Below are positions 1-5,889 of a stretch of 10,715 nt of DNA, in pieces; position 1 is the first letter of the stretch, and each line of letters begins with the position of its first letter. This stretch comes from Methanosarcinales archaeon. GTDB lineage: Archaea > Halobacteriota > Methanosarcinia > Methanosarcinales > Methanogasteraceae. A model generated the notes under the pieces. That model searched no databases. It worked only from the letters and a program-made list of their open reading frames with translations, and was not told the origin of the DNA. The stretch is from positions 1 through 10,715 of the forward strand of contig QMVM01000048.1 in NCBI GenBank assembly GCA_003661105.1, in the 5' to 3' direction. A program made the translations under genes and the position numbers.

Positions 1-1
1 C

Positions 2-289
2 ATGGCGCAAGCGGCGCATCGTTACAATATTCCACCACGAACACTGAGTTTCAAAGGCACGTTACAGCAGTTAAATGCATTTAAGGAGAGATTTCTGCAC
101 ACTACCAAAAAGTGTTTGTCTACTATGTACGGATATCTTCTGAAAGCTATTGTCAGTCATCGCGTGGGGAACAGACCCGGACGTAGTGAACCGCGTGCCG
201 TCAAACGACGGCGTAAACCATATCCGTTACTCACTAAACCACGGGAAGAAGCTCGCAACGAATTACGTAGAGGTGGGCTGTCTGCTTAA
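2..289 (+). mobile_element. IS4-type transposase, C-terminal end only (left part outside window)
   Basis: The open frame enters from the left edge and stops at TAA (287-289), so only the last 95 or so residues are visible, and the ATG at position 2 need not be the true start. The C-terminal segment with the order GRSEPRAVKRRRKPYPLLTKPR followed by a basic, Arg-rich tail matches the conserved end of IS4-family DDE transposases, which move their insertion sequence by cut-and-paste transposition at the DNA level. The catalytic DDE residues would lie upstream and cannot be judged. The frame shows no stop or frameshift in the visible part, so the element may be intact. The terminal inverted repeat probably lies just after the stop (around the GGTAGTGCC at 291-299), but without the other end it cannot be defined. 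Family assignment is from memory of the motif. Confidence 0.8.
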
Positions 290-306
290 GGTAGTGCCAT
301 TAGGGT

Positions 307-334
307 AACCGCCCCCTTCTTAATCGGCGGTTTT
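307..334 (+). terminator. Hairpin plus T-run after the transposase gene
   Basis: AACCGCC (307-313) pairs with GGCGGTT (326-332) around a 12-base loop, and the right arm runs into TTTT. It lies 17 bases after the transposase stop and could end its transcript, or it may be part of the insertion sequence end. The structure is visible; its function is inferred. Confidence 0.4.
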
Positions 335-345
335 CCGATCCCATT

Positions 346-368
346 CCAGAAAATAATAAAAAGTCTCC
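346..368. repeat. Direct repeat copy 1 (AT-rich, T-tract on minus strand)
   Basis: CCAGAAAATAATAAAAAG (346-363) followed by TCTCC. It matches copy 2 at 449-471 over 23 bases with one mismatch (TCTCC against ACTCC). Read on the minus strand it is a T-rich tract like those that end archaeal transcripts downstream of genes, here downstream of alaS. Confidence 0.6.
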
Positions 369-448
369 AGATTAGCGGTGTAAACGACTTTTCAGATCGA
401 TAGTGCTCGATTCTGGTAGTTGTGGTTGTGTAAGACAATCCGACGTTC

Positions 449-471
449 CCAGAAAATAATAAAAAGACTCC
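449..471. repeat. Direct repeat copy 2 / probable alaS T-tract terminator
   Basis: Second copy of the 23-base repeat, same orientation, 103 bases from the first. On the minus strand it reads as CTTTTTATTATTTT about 60 bases past the alaS stop, consistent with archaeal oligo-T termination. The duplication is seen directly; terminator function is inferred. Confidence 0.5.
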
Positions 472-530
472 TAAAATCCCAAACGTCTAACACTTCCAAC
501 CCCCACCTCCTGATCGCTCCTTCCGACCCG

Positions 531-3308
531 CTACCCCTCACCGCGCTCCATGATCGCGCCGACCCCCGCATCAAACGCCCCCTTAAGCTTACCTGCATCA
601 GGACCGCCGCCCTGTGCAAGATCAGGTTTTCCGCCGCCGCTGCCGCCGATCTCTTTGCAGATCTCGCGCACGATCGCTCCCGCATCAAATCCGCCCGCCC
701 GCGCGTCCTTGCCAACCGCGACCGCGACCTTTCCACCATCATGAGTGCTGCCCACGAATGCGATCATATCCGGAATCTCGCGCATCACTCCTGCGATCTT
801 GATCAGTTCCTGCATGTCAGCATCTGCGCTGATGTACGACGCAACCCTGACATCGCCAGCCGATCTTGCGCCTGCAACCATGTTACCTGCGAGTGCGGAG
901 GCAAGCTCCTCCTTTAGACGCGTGTTCTGCTTCGAAAGCTCCTTCCACTCGGTAAAGAACCTATCAGCCGCATCAGGGAGTTTTTCAGGAGGTACTCTGA
1001 GAATGGAACACGCCGAGTTCAGAATACTGTCCCGCGCCTGTGACGCAAGCACTGCTGCGTTGCCTGCAGCAAACTCGATCCGCTCGACACCATCCTGTAT
1101 CCGCTCGGTGTGCAGCAGCTTGATCTGCCCGATCATGCCTGTGTACCGGAGATGCGTTCCGGCACACGCCTCCACGTCACCGCCGACCCGAACGACCCTG
1201 ATATCGCTTCCAGGTGGGACGCCACCCTGGTACAGGACAAATCCATACTCTTTCTCGGCATCTATCCGGTCCATCCACTCGGTATAGACGCGCTGGTTCT
1301 TCGCAACCTCTTCGTTTGCAAGCCGCTCAATCTCAAAGAACTCCTCATCTGTGATCCGTTTGAAATGCGTTATATCAAGACGCGCTTTTGTTTCTGACTT
1401 CTGCGCACCGGTCTGCCACACATGATCTCCGAGAACGGTTTTTGCGCAGTGGTTCACAATGTGGGTGGCTGTGTGGGCTTGGGTATGCGCAAGCCTCCGC
1501 TTCGAATCGATCATACCACTGATGATATCGCCTTTCTTTACCAGATACGTCAGGTCTTCTTCCGGTTCGTCGACCTTGTGCAGGATGATCCCGTTCGCAG
1601 ACTGTACATCGACCACACGCAGAAGAAGGTCTGGTGATGTGATCGTTCCATGATCTGCGGGCTGTCCTCCCCCTTCAGGATAAAATAACGTCTGGTCAAG
1701 GACGACATGGTTATCGAAGACGTCGAGCACCACCGCCTCGAATGTTCTGCCGGACGGCTCATCATAGAATAAGCGCAGCGTTTTCGGAATGAATTTCAGC
1801 CGGTCCACATACTCGGCATAAGGCGTTTCGGAAACCTCTGCCAGTGCCGCGGCATGAGTACTTGCGACCATCGAATAGAAGTTATCAGGAAGATCGATGC
1901 TGATATTCTCGCTGTCCGCCACTTCCTTCGTGACCTCTGGCGGGATGCCGTACGTGTCGTACCATTCAATGAGCTGCGATGTCGGAATCGTTCCTGCATC
2001 ATCAAACTTCTTGACCGAACGCGCAAGAAGCCGCCTGCCCTTCGAGATCACCTGGCGGTACTTCTCCTCTTCCAGATCAAGGATCTCTCTTGCTGTATCC
2101 AGCCGGCGCAGGTATGCGGGATCGCCGATCGACGACAATTGCATCTCAACCAGATCTGCGATCGGGACGTCGAGTTTAAGTGCTTCCATCTGCCGAAGCA
2201 TCCTTCTGATGACCAGTCTCGCGAGATAGCCTGCCTTTGCATTTGACGGGACGATCCCGTCGCCGAGCATGAATGCAAGGCATCTTGAGTGATCCACGAT
2301 GGCATACACCTTCTCAACCGGCTCTATGATCGCTTTCAACCGTTCAACATTGATCCCGATCGCTTTTGCTACAGTTTTCCGAAGATTATCGAGATCCGTT
2401 GTCAGGTCGAGATCGAATAGCCCAGATAGCCGCGCATTCTGTGCAAGCACCTTCGTATACTCGGGATCCGCAAGCGAGTGCTCGATCCCGGCGTGTTCCA
2501 TCACTTTGTTCACGGTTTCCGGAAATATCGCATCATACACAGTTGGAGATCCCTTCGATGCCCACACGAGCCGTTCGAGTCCATAGCCGGTGTCAACGAT
2601 GTAATTATCCATTTTAGAGTACTGCTTTCCCTTAATCGTTGTCTTGCCGTCGCCGCTCTCGCACATATCCATGAATACGAGGGTTGCGATTTCGAGACCG
2701 CCAACGAGCACCTCGAGGCAGGGGCCTGCATTCCCGCCGCCAGCCCATGGCTCTTCTTTGTATGTGACATCCCCGACAATCCCGAGATCAGATAGCAGGC
2801 GGTCGCAGTACCCCACTGTATCATTTTTCCAGTAGACCTCCTGATCAGGACCATTGAAGGCGTGATGCGCCATCATCTCAAAATTCGTGAGATGCCTGCC
2901 GCTCCTGCCAACTGAATCCAGATCATCGAGCCGGATGCATGGCTGGGAGATGCAGAGCGGGTTTGCTGGCGGAGGCACGATCCCCGACGTGACAAATGGC
3001 TGGAAATCAGCGATTGATGCGATGGTCAGGTAGATGTCGTCACGCCACCGTGCGATCACCGGATACCTGTCGATTCGTGTATGGCCATTCGCCTCAAAAA
3101 ACGAAAGAAACGCCTCGCGCATCTCTGTAAGATCGTATTTCTTTGAGAATGCCGGGCTGCCTATAAATGTGTACTCATCGCATGGTGCATCGCCGCAAGT
3201 TTCCTTTTCCTCGTTTTGTGTCCAGAAATAGCCGCCGCATTTTGGACACTGCTTGCGTACGAATCCACCATCTCTGAAGTATGAGAGTTGATATTCCTGC
3301 TCAAACAT
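531..3308 (-). CDS. alaS: Alanyl-tRNA synthetase, archaeal type (class II)
   Basis: Charges tRNA-Ala with alanine in the cytoplasm and hydrolyses mischarged Ser/Gly-tRNA-Ala. The 925 residues are the usual archaeal length. An N-terminal zinc ribbon typical of archaeal AlaRS shows cysteines at 21, 24, 38 and 43. The class II catalytic core follows (about 60-340), including the segment around HLTNFEMMAHHAF (139-151) and the motif 3 region GYGLERLVWA (241-250). The editing domain carries HTATH (612-616) and CAGTH (715-719), which supply the zinc ligands. A DHHA1-type C-terminal domain ends with the Gly-rich stretch GGSGGGKPDLAQGGG (888-902). The ATG at 3306-3308 is chosen because the zinc ribbon begins right after it and a TATA-like box lies about 30 bases upstream. 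The stop is TAG, and reading past it would add only 19 codons before another TAG, so TAG is a normal stop here. It stands alone; nothing is cotranscribed in view. Confidence 0.98.
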   Translation of the reverse strand: MFEQEYQLSYFRDGGFVRKQCPKCGGYFWTQNEEKETCGDAPCDEYTFIGSPAFSKKYDLTEMREAFLSFFEANGHTRIDRYPVIARWRDDIYLTIASIADFQPFVTSGIVPPPANPLCISQPCIRLDDLDSVGRSGRHLTNFEMMAHHAFNGPDQEVYWKNDTVGYCDRLLSDLGIVGDVTYKEEPWAGGGNAGPCLEVLVGGLEIATLVFMDMCESGDGKTTIKGKQYSKMDNYIVDTGYGLERLVWASKGSPTVYDAIFPETVNKVMEHAGIEHSLADPEYTKVLAQNARLSGLFDLDLTTDLDNLRKTVAKAIGINVERLKAIIEPVEKVYAIVDHSRCLAFMLGDGIVPSNAKAGYLARLVIRRMLRQMEALKLDVPIADLVEMQLSSIGDPAYLRRLDTAREILDLEEEKYRQVISKGRRLLARSVKKFDDAGTIPTSQLIEWYDTYGIPPEVTKEVADSENISIDLPDNFYSMVASTHAAALAEVSETPYAEYVDRLKFIPKTLRLFYDEPSGRTFEAVVLDVFDNHVVLDQTLFYPEGGGQPADHGTITSPDLLLRVVDVQSANGIILHKVDEPEEDLTYLVKKGDIISGMIDSKRRLAHTQAHTATHIVNHCAKTVLGDHVWQTGAQKSETKARLDITHFKRITDEEFFEIERLANEEVAKNQRVYTEWMDRIDAEKEYGFVLYQGGVPPGSDIRVVRVGGDVEACAGTHLRYTGMIGQIKLLHTERIQDGVERIEFAAGNAAVLASQARDSILNSACSILRVPPEKLPDAADRFFTEWKELSKQNTRLKEELASALAGNMVAGARSAGDVRVASYISADADMQELIKIAGVMREIPDMIAFVGSTHDGGKVAVAVGKDARAGGFDAGAIVREICKEIGGSGGGKPDLAQGGGPDAGKLKGAFDAGVGAIMERGEG

Positions 3309-3524
3309 GGTCTGTTATGAATCTACGTTCTGGCTTTAAATGTATCGCTTCCACGAGAGTGTCAATTTATCTGGTGCTTTGGTTCCAACGTCTATGTTTT
3401 CAGATATGAAACTTGGAGTGGTAGGTATGAAAACTCATGGGTCAGCCCCACCCACGTCACCCCACAATAAATTGCGAGGCGTCCCTGGCGAGGATTTGGC
3501 ATAGTATGCGTATTGGTAATAATT
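3309..3524. other. Non-coding stretch upstream of alaS
   Basis: Apart from the alaS promoter nothing recognisable is present. A 36-codon plus-strand ORF (3394-3504) has no motif or ribosome binding site. The decamer TTCCAACGTC (3383-3392) recurs in another intergenic region at 7594-7603. No tRNA-like fold was seen by eye. Confidence 0.4.
3334..3349 (-). promoter_or_regulatory. Putative alaS promoter (BRE/TATA box)
   Basis: On the minus strand AGCGAT is followed by ACATTTAAAG, a TATA-like box centred about 30 bases before the alaS ATG. That spacing fits a transcript starting within a few bases of the start codon (leaderless or nearly so), and no Shine-Dalgarno site is visible upstream of the ATG. 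Confidence 0.4.
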
Positions 3525-3599
3525 CTATTCCTCTATCACGGAATCAGCTTCCTCCAGCAGCAGCATGACGGGACGCTCTTTGTTCCATGCGTTAGCAAA
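3525..3599 (-). pseudogene. Relic of an unidentified protein C-terminus
   Basis: On the minus strand the frame between a TGA at 3600-3602 and the TAG at 3525-3527 encodes 24 residues (FANAWNKERPVMLL, then LEEADSVIEE). It has coding-like composition, an acidic C-terminal helix pattern and no usable start for the whole segment. It looks like the surviving tail of a gene that once lay downstream of the aminotransferase relic on the same strand. I do not recognise the family. It could also be a chance open stretch. Confidence 0.3.
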
Positions 3600-3718
3600 T
3601 CAAAACTCACATTACATAAACTCTTTTATGGGCGGTAGGGTCGCAACACCATAAGGCGTGACAGCACCTTTTATCTATTGCTTTAAATCGCTGTTTCAAC
3701 CATGACTGCCTACAAGTA

Positions 3719-4087
3719 TCACATCACCGCATCAACAGCCTGCATCAACCGATGGCTTTCCTTCCTCGTCCGAACCGCCACTCCAACATACCGACCGTCC
3801 AAACCCTGAAACATTGCGCAAGCCCTGACAAGAATCCTGGTGCCTGTCAGCCCCTCTACCATCCCATGCGAATCCGTGCCGGTATTACTGATATCAACGA
3901 GAATGAAGTTTGCCGCGCTTTCATACAGATAGAACCCGCGATTTGTGAACGCTCTCATGATCTATCTCCGTTTCTTTCTTATCGGAGCAATCGACCGCTT
4001 GAAACGATCCCTTTTCAGGCGCGCTCTTATCGAGTTCGTCCCGATCGCTTCACCAAGCACGTCCACAGTCTCGAACGAATCGTTGCG
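3719..4087 (-). pseudogene. Decayed HisC/CobD-type PLP aminotransferase, C-terminal third with in-frame amber
   Basis: Residues after the ATG at 3956-3958 (79 codons, stop TGA 3719-3721) match the C-terminal small domain of fold-type I aminotransferases of the histidinol-phosphate aminotransferase / threonine-phosphate decarboxylase group. The landmarks are GFYLYESAANFILVDI, then RILVRACAMF.GLDGRYVGVAVRT, where the arginines of the VRT segment normally bind the substrate carboxylate or phosphate. The same frame continues upstream through a TAG (3962-3964): the 41 codons before it include VLGEAIGTNS and DRFKRSIAPIRKKRR, which fit the helix that normally precedes this domain, so the TAG replaces a sense codon. 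Further upstream the frame closes at a TGA, and the large PLP-binding domain with its lysine is missing. I read this as a pseudogene cut by deletion and a nonsense mutation. Which aminotransferase it was (histidine or cobamide synthesis) cannot be decided. Confidence 0.7.
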
Positions 4088-4170
4088 CGGTTGAGCGGTT
4101 TGGCAAGCATGACAGGGATGACAAAATAGCGATCACGATCATTAAGTACTTTGTCCGCATAGTGGCAAGG

Positions 4171-4197
4171 TAATATACAGGCAACGAATGTGATCAA
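4171..4197 (+). promoter_or_regulatory. Putative mmp10 promoter and start region
   Basis: TAATATAC (4171-4178) is a TATA-like box centred about 23 bases before the ATG, which would place the transcript start close to the start codon. GTGATC (4190-4195) resembles the GGTGATC complement of the archaeal 16S 3' end but sits only two bases from the ATG, too close for a usual Shine-Dalgarno site, so leaderless translation is more likely. Confidence 0.35.
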
Positions 4198-5442
4198 ATG
4201 GTAGAAATACTCGCTGACATCGGAGGAAGGCCCGGGCACGACTGCATGGGTTTTTGCAGGTACTGCTACTTTAAGGGAGTCGGAGAGATCGAGCCGTTTG
4301 GCTGTAAAAACTGCTTTCCATTCCAGAAAGGGTGTGAGTATTGTACAAATTCCGTGAGAGAAGCTTATGATGGGTTTAAGCCATTCCGACTCGTTATGGG
4401 CGAGGTGAACCGGTCGATACAGTTTGCGAACCAGGAGGTCGATAGAATCACGATCAGCGGCGGCGGCGATCTCAGTTGCTACCCTGACCTCCATGAACTG
4501 GTTGATGCACTGTCCTTTTACAATGCCCCGATCAATCTCGGATACACAAGCGGAAAAGGATTCGATCAGCCAGACGACGCGGATTATTTCATAGATCGTG
4601 GTGTTGATGAGGTGTCATTCACGGTTTTCTCGACAAACCCTGCGCTTCGAAAGAAATATATGGGGGATAAGACTCCCGAAGCAGCGCTCTCTATGCTGCG
4701 CCGGTTTGCCGAATGCTGCACAGTCTATGCAGCGATCGTTCTCATTTCCGGGGTAAATGACGGGGATGAACTTGAAAAGACGCTCTCCGATCTCGAGGGG
4801 ATAGGCGTTACCGGCGTTCTTCTGATGAGGTTTGCAAATGCCACCCATCAAGGCTTGATTCTTGGAAATGCGCCGATCATGGATGTGCCGACGCACACCA
4901 CCGAAGAGTTCCTGTCTATCGTGCGCAAGGCAGCAGACGACCACTCGTTCAGGGTCACGGGAACGCCGCTTGAGGATCCGCTTATCGGGTCGCCGTTTGC
5001 GGTTCGGAACGATATGGATGCACTCTCACAACTGCCGGAGATCACAAAAGAAGCGACCGTGCTAACGAGCAGCGTCGCAAAGCCGCGCCTTACGAAAGTC
5101 TTGCAGTTTAAGAATGACTATGTGAACGTGGTCGATGTCAACAAGGACATCGGCTGCCTGATAACGATTGAGGATATCAAGGCACTTGACCTGAGCACGG
5201 TTAAGGAGACTGTCTTCATACCGGGCAGGGCGTTCGTGCACGATACCGAACTTACGGAAGTACTCTCCCGCGACGGTGTGGGCCGACTTGTGCGCAGGGG
5301 TCCGGATCGGCTGACCGTCGACGGCGAGATGAGTATCAGCATGACGAAAGAAGAGGTTATACAGTTCGAGATATCCGCATTCAGCGAGTTGATTGACCAT
5401 ATCAACGCGATTGGACTTCCACCGGATCAACCAAAAACATAA
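4198..5442 (+). CDS. mmp10: Methanogenesis marker protein 10: McrA arginine C-methyltransferase (radical SAM/B12)
   Basis: Known role of the family: a cobalamin-dependent radical SAM enzyme that installs 5-methylarginine in the alpha subunit of methyl-coenzyme M reductase. The 414 residues match the family length, and the ATG gives the conserved N-terminus MVEILADIGGRPGHDC. The radical SAM cysteines are C16, C20 and C23 (CxxxCxxC, followed by YF). Four more cysteines, C36, C39, C46 and C49, form two CxxC pairs; Mmp10 structures are known to hold an extra iron on four cysteines, and these are the likely ligands. ITISGGGDLS (85-94) fits the glycine-rich SAM-binding strand. The C-terminal 120 residues would form the small-domain/cobalamin part. 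A 76-residue gene follows 41 bases later and is probably cotranscribed. Its presence implies that the genome encodes Mcr or an Mcr-like alkyl-CoM reductase, which is outside the window. Confidence 0.93.
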   Translation: MVEILADIGGRPGHDCMGFCRYCYFKGVGEIEPFGCKNCFPFQKGCEYCTNSVREAYDGFKPFRLVMGEVNRSIQFANQEVDRITISGGGDLSCYPDLHELVDALSFYNAPINLGYTSGKGFDQPDDADYFIDRGVDEVSFTVFSTNPALRKKYMGDKTPEAALSMLRRFAECCTVYAAIVLISGVNDGDELEKTLSDLEGIGVTGVLLMRFANATHQGLILGNAPIMDVPTHTTEEFLSIVRKAADDHSFRVTGTPLEDPLIGSPFAVRNDMDALSQLPEITKEATVLTSSVAKPRLTKVLQFKNDYVNVVDVNKDIGCLITIEDIKALDLSTVKETVFIPGRAFVHDTELTEVLSRDGVGRLVRRGPDRLTVDGEMSISMTKEEVIQFEISAFSELIDHINAIGLPPDQPKT

Positions 5443-5472
5443 TAACCAGTCCGGGCGATGTGGTCAATAGAA

Positions 5473-5477
5473 GGTGA
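5473..5477 (+). promoter_or_regulatory. Shine-Dalgarno site of the 76-residue gene
   Basis: GGTGA six bases before the ATG at 5484 matches the archaeal 16S 3' end and fixes the start. It supports translation as a downstream operon gene, in contrast to the apparently leaderless genes nearby. Confidence 0.6.
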
Positions 5478-5483
5478 CACATA

Positions 5484-5714
5484 ATGAAAAGTTATCTCGT
5501 TGTATGGTTCAACAGTGAGGGTGGAAAGCCCTCCGAAGTGAACAAGCGGCTAACCGCTATGGGATTTCGAGCGATGCAGGGCGCACAGGACTATGTCTAT
5601 GACTGGGGCGCAAATGCAAGCATTGATGAGATTCTGCAGATCGGGGATCGAGTCCAGTTGACGCTGAAGGGGCTTGATGTCACGTATAAGATAGAGACGG
5701 TCGGTAGCGGGTAA
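5484..5714 (+). CDS. Conserved small protein of unknown function, linked to mmp10
   Basis: This 76-residue protein starts at ATG with a good Shine-Dalgarno site and ends in TAA. It has no signal peptide, membrane segment, cysteine or metal motif. The sequence alternates hydrophobic strands and helices: SYLVVWFNSEG (strand), PSEVNKRLTAMGF (helix), DYVYDWG (strand), IDEILQIGDRVQLTLKGL (helix), VTYKIETVG (strand), a compact alpha/beta layout reminiscent of small ferredoxin-like or translation-related domains. I believe similar small proteins occur in methanogens but do not know a name or function. It lies 41 bases after mmp10 on the same strand with no promoter obvious between them, so the two are probably one operon. 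A role as an accessory of Mmp10 or of cobalamin/Mcr maturation is a guess from position only. Confidence 0.8.
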   Translation: MKSYLVVWFNSEGGKPSEVNKRLTAMGFRAMQGAQDYVYDWGANASIDEILQIGDRVQLTLKGLDVTYKIETVGSG

Positions 5715-5782
5715 GGGCGGACATGCGTGCCGATGATCGTTCTCGCTTCCGGTGTCCCGTAGGCGGTTCTGGTTAGCGTCAG

Positions 5783-5796
5783 TTTTACCTATTTTT
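5783..5796 (+). terminator. T-rich tract, probable terminator of the mmp10 operon
   Basis: TTTTACCTATTTTT lies about 70 bases after the stop of the 76-residue gene. Archaeal RNA polymerase ends on oligo-T runs without needing a hairpin, so this is a plausible terminator. Confidence 0.4.
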
Positions 5797-5838
5797 AGCA
5801 TCCCTGACCGCAAATCCAACTATTCTATAGTGTGAGTC

Positions 5839-5853
5839 CCGAAAACTTTAAGT
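5839..5853 (+). promoter_or_regulatory. Putative archaeal promoter of the oleate hydratase gene
   Basis: CCGAAAA followed by CTTTAAGT resembles the archaeal BRE plus TATA box. The box centre is about 40 bases before the ATG at 5890, giving a leader of roughly 15 bases. This suggests that an acquired gene is expressed from a host-type promoter. Confidence 0.4.
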
Positions 5854-5889
5854 GCTAAATTACAAAGTTTTGTATAGGGAAGTTTAACC

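Noticed and set aside
396..411. Inverted repeat ATCGA-TAGTGC-TCGAT between the direct repeats
   Set aside because: Five-base arms are expected by chance in a spacer of this length.
531..533. Possible pyrrolysine readthrough at the alaS TAG stop
   Set aside because: The family ends naturally here and readthrough would add only 19 codons before another TAG.
3394..3504. 36-codon plus-strand ORF with ATG upstream of alaS
   Set aside because: No ribosome binding site, no recognised motif, Pro/Ser/His-rich composition unlike the neighbours; most likely chance.
3653..3672. Small hairpin AAGGCGTG/CACCTT followed by T residues
   Set aside because: Short stem with a bulge and no intact gene ending next to it on the plus strand; too weak to call a terminator.
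3752..4129. 125-codon plus-strand ORF
   Set aside because: It runs antisense through the aminotransferase remnant, whose translation matches a known fold; this frame shows no motif.
4027..4494. 155-codon minus-strand ORF overlapping the start of mmp10
   Set aside because: Most of it is antisense to the conserved N-terminus of mmp10 and it has no family motif; the aminotransferase relic lies in a different minus-strand frame.
5550..5819. 89-codon minus-strand ORF over the small gene
   Set aside because: Antisense shadow of the 76-residue gene, which has a clear Shine-Dalgarno site and coding pattern.
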